Below are positions 7,744 to 16,787 of a stretch of 46,147 nt of DNA, piece after piece. The stretch is taken from the NCBI GenBank assembly GCA_029256105.1, contig JAQSYO010000030.1:1-46147 (forward strand), in the 5' to 3' direction. Position 1 is the stretch's first letter. The number at the start of each line of letters is the position of its first letter. A program made the translations under genes and the position numbers. A model generated the notes under the pieces. It saw only the letters and a program-made list of their open reading frames with translations, ran no database searches and had not been told where the DNA came from. Origin of the DNA: Herbinix sp. (GTDB taxonomy: Bacteria > Bacillota > Clostridia > Lachnospirales > Lachnospiraceae).

Positions 7744-9357
7744 ATGAAACACGGGATTGCAGCTTCGAAAGGCTATGCCATTGGAGTGGTTGAATTACAA
7801 ATTCATGAAGAAATCAAAATTACAAATGAATTAGTCAATGATATAAATGCAGAGAAGGATAAACTTGCGGCAGCAGTTGAAGAATCGAAAAATCAATTAG
7901 TGAAGGTCAAGGAGCAGGCAGCTCTATCCATGGGAGAAGAGGAAGCGGCAATTTTTGAAGCACATATCATGTTGCTTGAGGATCCGGAATTGATCGGAGG
8001 GATTGTAACAGAAATCGAAGTAAATTATCTGAATGCAATAAAAGCCACAAGTGTTGTATCCAATCAATTTGTTGCGATCTTCGAAGATATGGAAGATGCT
8101 TATTTAAAAGAGCGTGCAGCAGATATTAAAGATGTTGCAGGCAGATTAATCGCAAATCTATCAGGTTGCTACGTAGATACTAAAATAGAGTTGGAAAATA
8201 CCATTGTCGTTGCCCACGATCTCACTCCTTCCGACACAGCTCAGTTGGACAGAAGCAAGGTTATTGCCTTTTTAACCGATGTAGGTGGCAGAACTTCACA
8301 TTCCGCTATCATGGCTAGAACGCTGGAAATTCCTGCGGTGGTAGGCATGGGTGATATTACTTCCATCTTAAAGGATGGAGACACGGTAATCGTAGATGGT
8401 TTTAATGGATGTGTTATTCTTAATCCAAGTAAGGATGAAATTGAAACGTATCAAAAGAAATCGCAAGCGTATCTAGAGGAACAGGTTAAGCTCAAAGAAT
8501 TAACATCAACGGATACGATAACGAGGTCAGGGAAGAGAATTTACGTAGCGGGTAATATCGGTAAACCAGAGGACATACTCAAAGTGATTGCAAATGGAGG
8601 GGATGGAGTGGGATTGTTCCGAACAGAATTCTTATATATGGATCGAGACAGTGCACCTACCGAACAGGAGCAATACGAGAGTTATAAATTTGTATTAGAA
8701 AAAGTGGAAGGTAAAAAAGTTGTAATTAGAACCCTTGATATCGGTGGAGATAAATTATTGCCTTATTTGAATTTACCAAAGGAAATGAATCCGTTTTTAG
8801 GATATCGTGCGATCAGAATTTGCTTAGATCAAAAAGAGCTCTTTAAAACACAGTTAAAGGCTTTATTAAGAGCTTCTGTTCATGGAAACCTAAGTATCAT
8901 GTTTCCGATGATCTCAGGATTAGAGGAATATCAAGCAGCGAAAGCAATTGTAGAGGAATGTAAGAAAGAGCTGGATTTGATCAAGCTTAAATATTCGGAT
9001 AATATTGAATGGGGAATCATGGTTGAAATCCCTGCGGCAGCAGTATGTGCCGAAGAACTAGCCAAGTATGTAGATTTTTTCTCAATAGGAACAAACGACT
9101 TAATTCAGTATACCCTGGCAGCGGATCGTATGAATGAGAAGATATCCTACATTTATAATCCAATGCATCCAGCTGTTTTACAATTAATTAAGTTGACCAT
9201 TGAGGGTGCACACAAACACAGAAAATGGGTCGGTATGTGTGGCGAAATGGCGGGAGATGAAACGGCAATTCCGACCTTAGTTGAATATGGCTTGGATGAA
9301 TTCTCAATGAGTGCTTCTTCTATATTATCGGCGAAGCAGCAGATAATGAATTTATAA
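7744..9357 (+). CDS. ptsI: Phosphoenolpyruvate-protein phosphotransferase (enzyme I)
   Basis: A 537-residue enzyme I, which autophosphorylates from phosphoenolpyruvate and charges HPr. ATG 7744 follows GAGGAGG. The N-terminal swivel domain carries the phospho-His186 in G-G-R-T-S-H-S-A-I-M-A-R. The PEP-binding barrel shows GLFRTEFLYM, DIGGDK, GYRAIR, the FSIGTNDLIQYTLAADR block and the catalytic Cys in GMCGEMAG. It is a little shorter than the usual 570 residues but all domains are present. It ends the PTS locus ahead of a terminator. Confidence 0.96.
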   Translation: MKHGIAASKGYAIGVVELQIHEEIKITNELVNDINAEKDKLAAAVEESKNQLVKVKEQAALSMGEEEAAIFEAHIMLLEDPELIGGIVTEIEVNYLNAIKATSVVSNQFVAIFEDMEDAYLKERAADIKDVAGRLIANLSGCYVDTKIELENTIVVAHDLTPSDTAQLDRSKVIAFLTDVGGRTSHSAIMARTLEIPAVVGMGDITSILKDGDTVIVDGFNGCVILNPSKDEIETYQKKSQAYLEEQVKLKELTSTDTITRSGKRIYVAGNIGKPEDILKVIANGGDGVGLFRTEFLYMDRDSAPTEQEQYESYKFVLEKVEGKKVVIRTLDIGGDKLLPYLNLPKEMNPFLGYRAIRICLDQKELFKTQLKALLRASVHGNLSIMFPMISGLEEYQAAKAIVEECKKELDLIKLKYSDNIEWGIMVEIPAAAVCAEELAKYVDFFSIGTNDLIQYTLAADRMNEKISYIYNPMHPAVLQLIKLTIEGAHKHRKWVGMCGEMAGDETAIPTLVEYGLDEFSMSASSILSAKQQIMNL

Positions 9358-9424
9358 TCTTTTGAGGTTCATTTCTAGTAGATATATATTATTATGTCAT
9401 ATTAAAGCCATTTAGAGCCAGGTC

Positions 9425-9485
9425 AAGCCACTCCAATTACTTGGGTAACTTAGTTTACCTATTCGTAAATGGAGTGGCTTATTAT
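9425..9485 (+). terminator. Terminator after the enzyme I gene
   Basis: AAGCCACTCCA at 9425-9435 pairs exactly with 9470-9480; inside it a smaller GGTAA/TTACC hairpin can form. AT-rich sequence (ATTATTATA) follows. Confidence 0.6.
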
Positions 9486-9698
9486 TATACGCAGTTTTAA
9501 CCACTGTTGTAAAAAGACTAGAAAAGTATAAAAACATATTGTTAAAGTGCACAAAAAGGGAAGTAGCTATTTTCATAATATTTAATGAAATTGAATATTA
9601 AGCACAAGATTTGCTTACGCAGAAATTTTTATTTTGATAAGATATTTTATAACAAATATCAATCCGTATTGGTAGAGAAGGAATCCAGAGAAAATTAA

Positions 9699-10010
9699 TA
9701 TGTTTTTAATTGTGAGGTAAAAGGAAAAGTTACTGGAAAATTAGAGTCGCCCAAGGAGTATCACTTAAAGAGAAAAGATCTATAGGAGAAATGGATTGGT
9801 AAATATAATCTATATTTATCAGATTCAGCTCCTTTACTAAGATATGTAACAGGGGATATAACGCCTGAAATTAGCGTAGATGTAGATACGGAAGATAGAA
9901 TTATTGCCTTCTATTTATGAAAATTCACTTATAGATATTAAAGTAGAATGAGCAGAGCGAATGAAAATGTCAAATTAACATATACTAGAAATATTAAAGC
10001 TTTTTGGTAA
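9699..10010 (+). pseudogene. Decayed ORF with three in-frame stops
   Basis: One frame reads through about 100 codons with a protein-like composition (for example LYLSDSAPLLRYVTGDIT and ISVDVDTEDRIIAFYL) but is broken by TAG at 9783, TGA at 9918 and TAA at 9939, and has no start codon with a ribosome site. I do not recognise the family. The rest of 9486-9698 shows nothing codable. Confidence 0.45.
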
Positions 10011-10129
10011 TACTGTATCATTGGATCTATGCTAGGACACTTAGGCATTTGCGGTTTAAAAAGTCAACGAAGAAGGTAAAATCATATACAATAATTACAC
10101 TTAAAAAGGTGTTTAAGAAGGGAGTCATT

Positions 10130-10465
10130 ATGAAATCATTAATGAACGAATATGTGGAGCACAAAAAGTTTGGTCGTGGATTGATAGTTGGTGAAGAAGA
10201 AGGGAAAATTAAGGTAGAATTTGGTTCACATTCAGGAAATAAAATATTTCAGTTACCAGATGCCTTTGAGCAATTTCTTGAATTTGATGATAAATCATTA
10301 CAAGAAGAGAGTCTTATGCTAGTACAAGCAAAGAAACAGCTGATAGCGGAAGAATCTGAGAGAAAGCAACAGGAGCAGGAGAGACAAGAAGAGGAAAGAA
10401 AAGAAGAAGAGCAAGAACAGTTAAAAAAGAAGAGAAAAACTACAAAGCAAAAGAACACAAAGTAA
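10130..10465 (+). CDS. Small protein with charged coiled-coil tail, unknown function
   Basis: A 111-residue protein. Residues 1-55 form a small beta-rich module (YVEHKKFGRGLIVGEEEGKIKVEFG, then FQLPDAFEQFL), a pattern I associate with short modules appended to clostridial hypothetical proteins. Residues about 60-111 are almost all E, Q, K and R, a likely helix or coiled coil. ATG 10130 follows AAGGGAG. It lies between two decayed genes and just before a recA fragment, so it may itself be a truncated N-terminus. No function is proposed. Confidence 0.6.
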   Translation: MKSLMNEYVEHKKFGRGLIVGEEEGKIKVEFGSHSGNKIFQLPDAFEQFLEFDDKSLQEESLMLVQAKKQLIAEESERKQQEQERQEEERKEEEQEQLKKKRKTTKQKNTK

Positions 10466-10497
10466 TGAAGCATATGGTAAAGCAAGAAGTAAAGTAA

Positions 10498-10845
10498 GAT
10501 CCTACAGGAGCACTGAGCTTGGATATTGCCTTAGGCTTAGGAGGGATACCAAAAGGACATGTGATAGAAGTATACGGACCAGAAACGAGTGGAAAGACAG
10601 CAGTTAGTCTACATATGGTTACCGCCGAAGTACAAAAAGAGGTGGCATTGTTGAACTGTAGATGCAGAGCATTCTTTAGATCCGTTGTATTCGAAAAGTA
10701 TTGGTGTGGATATCAATGAATTATAAGATTCTAACCAGATAGTGGTGATCAAGCTTTGGAGTTTGCAGAGACAATGGTTCGTTCCGGAGCAGTAGACGTT
10801 ATTTTAATTGATTCGGTAGCTGCACTGGTTCCGAGTAATAAATAG
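10498..10845 (+). pseudogene. recA: Truncated, frameshifted recA copy
   Basis: Three frame-shifted pieces match consecutive parts of RecA. Frame [20 protein letters not shown] and the Walker [11 protein letters not shown]. Frame B from about 10658: [20 protein letters not shown], then a stop at 10724. Frame A again from 10747: [20 protein letters not shown] and DSVAALVP, then TAG at 10843. The N-terminal helix, loop L2 region and C-terminus are missing. It cannot make a working recombinase and is a remnant of a second recA or of a recombination product. A terminator follows. Confidence 0.85.
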
Positions 10846-10905
10846 ACTAAGGATATGTGTTACAGGTGATAAAGGTAAAAATATTCACAGTAACAAAGTG
10901 ATTGG

Positions 10906-10934
10906 ATGAGAGGGAAATATCCTCTCATTTTTTT
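10906..10934 (+). terminator. Rho-independent terminator after the recA remnant
   Basis: ATGAGAGG (10906-10913) pairs with CCTCTCAT (10921-10928), followed by seven T. From here to 11086 there is an isolated TGG-TATAAT box near 11020 and no gene. Confidence 0.75.
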
Positions 10935-11086
10935 GTTTATTGTTAATAGACAAATCGGAGAATGAGAAGGTGGTTTGTACCTTAGGCAAAACTGTCTACC
11001 AATTTCAACTGAGTCATGGTATAATAGAGATGATCTAAATCAAAAACGTAAACGTTTTTATATAGAAGTAGATTTAAGAGCGAAAT

Positions 11087-11124
11087 AAAAAAGTCTCGTA
11101 AACGATAAAGTTTACAAGACTTTT
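11087..11124 (-). terminator. Original tRNA-Leu terminator, now separated from the tRNA
   Basis: On the minus strand, 11124-11110 pairs with 11103-11089 (one mismatch) and is followed by TTTTTT. It sits 7 bases beyond the left copy of the tRNA 3' end, as expected for the pre-insertion terminator of tRNA-Leu. Confidence 0.65.
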
Positions 11125-11130
11125 AGATAA

Positions 11131-11157
11131 TGCGGATGGAGGGACTCGAACCCTCAC
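11131..11157 (-). repeat. Left attachment site: copy of the tRNA-Leu 3' end
   Basis: 27 bases identical to 28439-28465, the 3' end of tRNA-Leu including the T arm and acceptor strand. Similarity stops abruptly at 11158. This marks the far end of an element inserted into the tRNA gene. Confidence 0.88.
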
Positions 11158-11211
11158 GGCAATTCTGAAATAGGCTTAAAGAAAGGGGGATTTGCACTGC
11201 ATCTTTTATAA

Positions 11212-11243
11212 GTGTAATCAAGGTGTAATCGAAAATGTAATCA
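11212..11243 (+). repeat. TGTAATC repeats inside the left end (integrase arm-site candidates)
   Basis: TGTAATC occurs at 11213, 11224 and 11236, spaced 11-12 bp, about one helical turn. The same heptamer occurs three times inside the right end at 28333, 28345 and 28366. Confidence 0.55.
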
Positions 11244-11271
11244 ACATAATCGGTTTTATTAGTAATGGGGG

Positions 11272-11583
11272 TATAGTGAAAAGTGGATATTGATTCATAG
11301 TCATTGCGAATATATGTCACCGGATGATTTTGAAAAGCTATATGAAAAAGCACAAAAAGACGGAGTGCTGTTGGTGGGTTAAAATGAGGATGAATTTCTC
11401 GTTTTATCTTAAACTAAATCTTGGCATAGCACTAAAGTTCGGGAACGCATTACAAAGGACATTCTTGCAGCGAAAGTCAATTGCGGGAATATTCTATCTC
11501 CAGAATAAATTCAAGACTGTCTCGAACAGTGGAATGATTATACATTTGAGAAGAAAAAATTGCTCAACTATTTATTAAAGTAA
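11272..11583 (+). pseudogene. Decayed ORF inside the island's left end
   Basis: One frame carries protein-like sequence (SPDDFEKLYEKAQKDGVLLVG, a KDILAAKVNCGN segment, DCLEQWNDYTFEKKKLLNYL) interrupted by TAA at 11380 and at least two more stops before the final TAA at 11581. The family is not recognised. Confidence 0.45.
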
Positions 11584-11712
11584 TTACAATCACTGACAAT
11601 GAAATCCAAATAATTTTTTATTATTTATGGTATTTAATAAGGTATAATGATATAATGCGGGTAGAACAAAAAGTTTTACTCCAATTATATATTATGAAAA
11701 GGTTGGTAACGT

Positions 11713-12588
11713 ATGAAACATTGTTTTATATATTTGGATTGGAATGTTATAAAAGATTTAAAGGATAATGGAAAAGAAACAGAATTTTATAAGATAATTA
11801 CTACATTGAAAAGTAAGTATATTGTCCCGTATTCTTTTGCGCATTTATGTGATTTACAAAAAAAATTAAAAGCAGAGACTATCCCGTTAATTCAAGGGGA
11901 TTTAAATTTTTTTAATGAATATTCAAACGGATATATGTTAGGGAGAGATGAAGATGATTATGACATATCTCAACAAAATATATTTTCAATGTATCAAGAA
12001 GTGGCAAAGTATAACTTGAATTTATCTCCTAAATTTGAGATACCAGAACAAATAATTGAAGATTTTCTAGTAAGTGGAGCAGAAAATTTTCTTAAAGTTA
12101 AAGAAAATGTAGTTTATTTTATTCCATTGTTTTACATGGCGATGGATAGATTTAATTGCAATCCCAAATTGTATAATGCGTTTAGAGAGGTTTTCAAAAC
12201 TACACCTGAGACAAAGGAATTACAGTTTTTATTTAACCTGCAGAAAAAAGATATCTCATATACAGAACTTAGAGAACTTGTAGATAAATATCTAAACATT
12301 AGTTCAAAACACTCAAATCTTCTATGTGATAAATTAAGAAATGCATATATGTTATTAGATTTTAATCCGGTATATCGTGAGAAAGTAAATAATAAGACTA
12401 ACTTTACAAATATGTATACTGACTGTGAGCATATGTTGAATGCAAGTCATGCAACATATTATATTACGAAAGATAGAGACACTCACAGTCGGACTAAGTT
12501 TGTATATGAAGCATATGGTATTAAGACACAGGTGTTTAATAAAGAAGAATTGATTGATTATGTTTTAAATGGATGTAAAGCAGATTGA
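11713..12588 (+). CDS. PIN-like domain protein, putative RNase
   Basis: A 291-residue protein with a PIN-like layout: an early aspartate in IYLDWNVIKDL (about residues 6-16) and a C-terminal block with an Asp-rich turn (DCEHMLNASHATYYITKDRD, then KTQVFNKEELIDYV), like the last strands of PIN nucleases where acidic residues bind metal. The middle is helical and unlike known small VapC toxins, so this is a larger, divergent member. No small antitoxin gene is adjacent. The ribosome site is weak (AAGGTTGG). DNA here is visibly more AT-rich than the hsd operon. A role in phage defence is suggested only by context. Confidence 0.55.
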   Translation: MKHCFIYLDWNVIKDLKDNGKETEFYKIITTLKSKYIVPYSFAHLCDLQKKLKAETIPLIQGDLNFFNEYSNGYMLGRDEDDYDISQQNIFSMYQEVAKYNLNLSPKFEIPEQIIEDFLVSGAENFLKVKENVVYFIPLFYMAMDRFNCNPKLYNAFREVFKTTPETKELQFLFNLQKKDISYTELRELVDKYLNISSKHSNLLCDKLRNAYMLLDFNPVYREKVNNKTNFTNMYTDCEHMLNASHATYYITKDRDTHSRTKFVYEAYGIKTQVFNKEELIDYVLNGCKAD

Positions 12589-12727
12589 AATTCTTTTTGT
12601 TACGTTATGTGATGATAATGGTAGAACTTCAAGGATTATGATGGCAAGTTTCATGTACCATTCTGGGTATGACCAGGTAGGAGCATTACCGGTTTCACGT
12701 TGTATTAATGACCGATTAAGTAAATAA
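12578..12727 (+). pseudogene. Fic-domain remnant
   Basis: An open stretch of about 50 codons with no start codon contains D-D-N-G-R-T-S-R, close to the Fic motif (HPFxxGNGRxxR), followed by a helix (IMMASFMYHSGY) and an ALPVSR segment as in Fic proteins. It overlaps the end of the PIN-like gene in another frame and stops at TAA 12725. The catalytic histidine part is missing, so this is a fragment. Confidence 0.45.
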
Positions 12728-12829
12728 AAGTATTTATTGACGCTGATGAATTTGGTATAAATATTCCATAATATGAAGATGGTCCTCATGCTAAATCTAC
12801 TACTGGAAAAATAATATAGTAATACCTGA

Positions 12830-12858
12830 CACCGTAGCCTTATGGATTCGGTGCTTTT
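12830..12858 (+). terminator. Terminator before the restriction operon
   Basis: CACCGtAgCC (12830-12839) pairs with GGatTCGGTG (to 12853), followed by CTTTTTA. Confidence 0.6.
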
Positions 12859-12997
12859 TATTTAGCAAGCCAAGGACGTAATTATTTTAAGTGCCTGCGT
12901 TAAAATTCTCCTAAATCTATTGTATTATTCGTTGAAACGCTGTATAGTTATTAATATAATGAGTTAATTATGCTCAGTTATCAGTGAGGTGCGAAGT

Positions 12998-13180
12998 ATG
13001 GATTTCATTACACCGAAAGAAGCCGCCACATTGTGGGGTATTTCTGAAAGACGGGTACAGGTGCTGTGCCAAGAAGGTAAAGTCGAGGGTGTTACTAAAT
13101 TTGCGAATACTTGGGCGATACCCAAATATACAACTAAGCCTAAGGATGGCAGATATAAAGAGAATAAGGTGAAAGAATAG
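12998..13180 (+). CDS. Small helix-turn-helix DNA-binding protein (excisionase-like)
   Basis: A 60-residue protein with the MerR/AlpA-like winged helix: ITPKEAATLWGISERRVQVLC forms the helix-turn-helix and the segment ending in WAIP the wing. ATG 12998 is preferred over GTG 12989, because GAGGTG lies 6 bases ahead of it. It stands 24 bp before hsdM, where such proteins often occur in Firmicutes type I systems, and may regulate the operon. Confidence 0.75.
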   Translation: MDFITPKEAATLWGISERRVQVLCQEGKVEGVTKFANTWAIPKYTTKPKDGRYKENKVKE

Positions 13181-13204
13181 CATTAGCTATTAGAGGAAGA
13201 TAGA

Positions 13205-15544
13205 ATGGCTGTAAAAAAGAGTGCGTTGTATTCAAGTCTGTGGGCAAGCTGCGATAGCTTGCGTGGCGGTATGGACAGCTCCCAATATAAGGATTATATA
13301 CTAACGCTTTTGTTCGTGAAGTATGTTTCTGATAAATACAAGGGTGTTGACTACGGTGATATAGAAGTGCCTGAAGGTGGTAGCTTTGATGATATGCTTG
13401 CCCTTATTGGTGCTAAGAATATTGGCGAAGAAATGGACAAGATTATTGCTAAACTTGCGGAGGCTAATAACCTACGTGGCGTTATTGATAATGCCCATTT
13501 TAATGATGAAGATAAGCTTGGTAAGGGTAAGGAAATGGTTGACAAGTTAAGTGAATTGCTTGCAATTTTCCGTGACCAGATGCCAAACTTTAGCAGTAAC
13601 CATGCTGATGGTGACGATATTATTGGCGATGCTTACGAATACTTAATGAAGAACTTTGCTACCGAGAGCGGTAAGAGCAAAGGACAGTTTTATACGCCTG
13701 CGGAGGTTTCTCGTATTCTTGCAAAGGTTGTAGGGATTGAACACGCAACTGGTAATGATGTTACACTATACGATTGTGCAGCGGGTTCTGGCTCGTTGCT
13801 TATTCGTGCGGCTGAGGCTGCTCCTGTTGAAGTTGCCATTTATGGTCAAGAAAAAGACGTAACAACAGCAGGTCTCGCACGTATGAATTTGGTGCTACAC
13901 AACCGTGCAACTGCTGAAATTAAAGGTGGTTACAGCACTTTTTCTAACCCAATGTTTAAGAATCCTAATGATGACAGCGTGTTACGTCAGTTTGATTTCG
14001 CAGTGGTAAACCCACCGTTTTCTGACAAGAACTGGACCCACGGTCTTGTAGAATATGGACGTTTTGATGGTTATGGCGATATGCCACCACAACGGAATGG
14101 TGACTTTGCTTGGCTTATGCACATAATTAAGTCGCTTAAACGTAACGGTAAGGCGGCGGTTATTCTCCCACACGGTGTGTTATTCCGTGGTAATGCAGAG
14201 GCTACGATACGCAAGTCTTTGATAGACAGAGGTTTTATCAAGGGCATTATTGGCTTGCCTGCAAACTTGTTCTATGGTACAGGTATTCCTGCGTGTATTA
14301 TAGTTATAGATAAAGAAAACGCTGACGAGCGTGACGGCATATTAATGGTTGATGCAAGCCGTGACTTTGTAAAGGACGGCAACAAGAACCGTCTGCGTGA
14401 GCGTGATGTTTATAAGATTTCTACTGTGTTTAATAGCCAGTTAGAGTTTGATAAGTACTCTCGTTTCGTGCCATTTGACGAAATTAAAGAGAAGAACGCA
14501 TATAATTTGAATATTCCACGCTACATTGACAGCAGTGTGACTGAGGACTTACAAAGCATTGACGGACACCTTAAAGGTGGTATTCCGGCAGTTGATGTTG
14601 AGAGCCTTTCTAATTATTGGACTGTGTTCCCTAACCTTAAAGGACAGCTCTTTGAGCATTTGCGTGACGGCTTTGAGAATGTAACAGTATCAAAGGACGA
14701 GGTACGTGACACTATCTACAGTGACACAGAATTTTCCGCTTATGCTGACACTGTTGAGCATGCTTTTGAAACCTTTAAGGCTATCATTGATAATAAACTG
14801 CGTACTATCAGCGATGACACTAAGCCAAAAGAGCTTATTAAGGAACTGGCAGAGGTTATTCTTACAAACTTTGAAGCTGTAACCCTTGTAGATAAGTATG
14901 ATGCTTATGAGGTTTTATTGTCCTACTGGAACGAGGTTATGTCCGACGACGTTTATTTGATTGTGCAGGATGGTTACAAGGTTATTCGTGATATTGAAGT
15001 GTTCTATTCGGAAAAGAAGAAGAAAGACGGCACAACTGAGAAGAAAGAAACTGGCTGGGACGGCAAGCTTATCCCTAAGGCTCTTATTGTTGAGATGTTC
15101 TATGATAAAGAGAAGAAAGCCATTGATGCGGCTGAGTTGATTGTTGCAAACTTGCAAGCTGAGCTTGATGAGTTTGTTGAGAATGTTACAGAAGAAGATG
15201 ACGAAGATACAGTAGAAAAGGAAGTTAAGAAGCGTAAGCGTGAGATTTCTGACAAGAACAAAGTGCTGAAAGAACTACAATCTGCACTTGATACAAAGTG
15301 CCGTGACAATTACCATGAGATTAATGACGAGCAGTGCATTGAGCTTCTACTTTATCGCAAATGGTATCGCACTATTGAAAATGGTATCTTTGGTCTTTAT
15401 ACAGCTGTCAGCCACAGCATTGCAGACCGTGTGGCTGAACTTAACGAGCGTTATGTGCAAACACTTCCACAGCTTGAAAGCGAATTAGAACAGTTTGAGA
15501 GGAAGGTTAAATCTCATCTTGAAAGGATGGGATTTGTATGGTAG
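13205..15544 (+). CDS. hsdM: Type I restriction-modification methyltransferase subunit HsdM
   Basis: A 779-residue N6-adenine DNA methyltransferase. The N-terminal HsdM helical domain spans about residues 1-140. SAM-binding motif I is D-C-A-A-G-S-G-S at 190-197; the catalytic N-P-P-F is at 269-272; GQFYTP at 160-165 is also typical. Residues after about 470 form a long helical, lysine/glutamate-rich tail that makes it longer than classic HsdM (about 500), a known variant. The ribosome site is GAGGAAG. It overlaps hsdS by 7 bases. Protein and codon use are richer in GC than flanking island genes. It modifies host DNA together with HsdS. Confidence 0.95.
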   Translation: MAVKKSALYSSLWASCDSLRGGMDSSQYKDYILTLLFVKYVSDKYKGVDYGDIEVPEGGSFDDMLALIGAKNIGEEMDKIIAKLAEANNLRGVIDNAHFNDEDKLGKGKEMVDKLSELLAIFRDQMPNFSSNHADGDDIIGDAYEYLMKNFATESGKSKGQFYTPAEVSRILAKVVGIEHATGNDVTLYDCAAGSGSLLIRAAEAAPVEVAIYGQEKDVTTAGLARMNLVLHNRATAEIKGGYSTFSNPMFKNPNDDSVLRQFDFAVVNPPFSDKNWTHGLVEYGRFDGYGDMPPQRNGDFAWLMHIIKSLKRNGKAAVILPHGVLFRGNAEATIRKSLIDRGFIKGIIGLPANLFYGTGIPACIIVIDKENADERDGILMVDASRDFVKDGNKNRLRERDVYKISTVFNSQLEFDKYSRFVPFDEIKEKNAYNLNIPRYIDSSVTEDLQSIDGHLKGGIPAVDVESLSNYWTVFPNLKGQLFEHLRDGFENVTVSKDEVRDTIYSDTEFSAYADTVEHAFETFKAIIDNKLRTISDDTKPKELIKELAEVILTNFEAVTLVDKYDAYEVLLSYWNEVMSDDVYLIVQDGYKVIRDIEVFYSEKKKKDGTTEKKETGWDGKLIPKALIVEMFYDKEKKAIDAAELIVANLQAELDEFVENVTEEDDEDTVEKEVKKRKREISDKNKVLKELQSALDTKCRDNYHEINDEQCIELLLYRKWYRTIENGIFGLYTAVSHSIADRVAELNERYVQTLPQLESELEQFERKVKSHLERMGFVW

Positions 15545-16785
15545 TGGGCTGGAATAAAATAAAACTGATAGACCATTCAACCTTAAAAGCGAGGATAGGT
15601 TGGCAAGGATTAACTACTGCAGAATATCTTGACGAAGGCGAAGCGTTTCTTGTTACTGGTACAGACTTTTTTAATGGGGCTATAAAGTGGAATACGTGTC
15701 ATTATGTAGATAAATTTAGGTTTGACCAAGACACAAATATACAATTACGTAATGGCGATATATTGATAACCAAAGATGGTACTATTGGTAAAGTTGCCTT
15801 TGTAGAGGGATTGTCGAAAAAAGCTACTTTGAATAGTGGTGTATTTGTATTACGCCCTAAAAAAACCACATATGAGGGCAGATATATGTATTATGTACTG
15901 CTTTCTGATACGTTTTCAGACTTCTTATCTAAACTATCTGCTGGTTCAACCATAACTCACCTGTATCAAAAAGACTTTGTGACATTTGAATGTGAAATTT
16001 CTACAGATATTAACGAACAACGTCGCATAGCCAATGCTCTTTCCGACACTGACGCACTTATTTCAGTACTTGAAAAGCTGATTGATAAGAAGTGTGCAAT
16101 CAGGCAAGGTGCTATGCAGGAACTGCTCACAGGCAAACTTAGGCTTGGCGGATTTAGCGGTGAGTGGGTGGAGAATACACTTGAATCGTTGTGTTACCTC
16201 ATAACGAAACAAACAGGGTTTGACTATACTGCAACTATTAAGCCGAGTTTAGCAAATGAAAAACGTTACGGATATATTCCCTTTATCCAGAACAAAGACT
16301 TTGAAGGTGAAAAGATTAACTTCAAAACTGATTTTTATGTTCCAATGGAAATAGCTTTACAATTTCCAAAGATATTGTTAGATGAACCGTGCTTACTTGT
16401 GTCGATTTCTGGCAGAATAGGTAATGTTGCTTACTTCAATAACTCAGAGTTAGCATTTGTTGGTGGTGCGGTAGGTGTCGCAAAGTTTCATAGGAGTGAA
16501 ATCGCAAAGTGGGTAATGCTTTACTTGCAATCTCCAATAGGGCAAAAAATGATTTTTGCTAACGAAAAAGCAGGAGCACAGCACAACCTAACAATAGAAG
16601 ATATACGTAACTTTATTATACCTTGTCCTGGTATGGAGGAACAATCAGCTATCGCTTCAATCCTCGCTGATATGGATGCAGAGATTGATGCACTTACCAC
16701 TAAACTCAACAAGCTACGTAACATCAAGCAAGGAATGATGAGCGAGTTGCTAACAGGTAGAATTAGACTTTTGGAGGAGGTGTGA
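15538..16785 (+). CDS. hsdS: Type I restriction-modification specificity subunit HsdS
   Basis: A 415-residue specificity subunit with the expected two target-recognition domains, each followed by a conserved helix: the central one ends in IRQGAMQELLTGKLRL (about 185-202), the C-terminal one in IKQGMMSELLTGRIRL. The near-identity of these two repeats is the classic HsdS pattern. The two recognition domains differ and together define a bipartite target that cannot be read from sequence. The start overlaps the end of hsdM, and GGAGGAGG near its end serves hsdR. Confidence 0.95.
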   Translation: MVVGWNKIKLIDHSTLKARIGWQGLTTAEYLDEGEAFLVTGTDFFNGAIKWNTCHYVDKFRFDQDTNIQLRNGDILITKDGTIGKVAFVEGLSKKATLNSGVFVLRPKKTTYEGRYMYYVLLSDTFSDFLSKLSAGSTITHLYQKDFVTFECEISTDINEQRRIANALSDTDALISVLEKLIDKKCAIRQGAMQELLTGKLRLGGFSGEWVENTLESLCYLITKQTGFDYTATIKPSLANEKRYGYIPFIQNKDFEGEKINFKTDFYVPMEIALQFPKILLDEPCLLVSISGRIGNVAYFNNSELAFVGGAVGVAKFHRSEIAKWVMLYLQSPIGQKMIFANEKAGAQHNLTIEDIRNFIIPCPGMEEQSAIASILADMDAEIDALTTKLNKLRNIKQGMMSELLTGRIRLLEEV

Positions 16786-16787
16786 CC

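Noticed and set aside
11324..11578. Plus-strand 84-residue ORF
   Set aside because: Another frame of the same stretch carries the protein-like but stop-ridden sequence, so this one is a by-product of a decayed gene.
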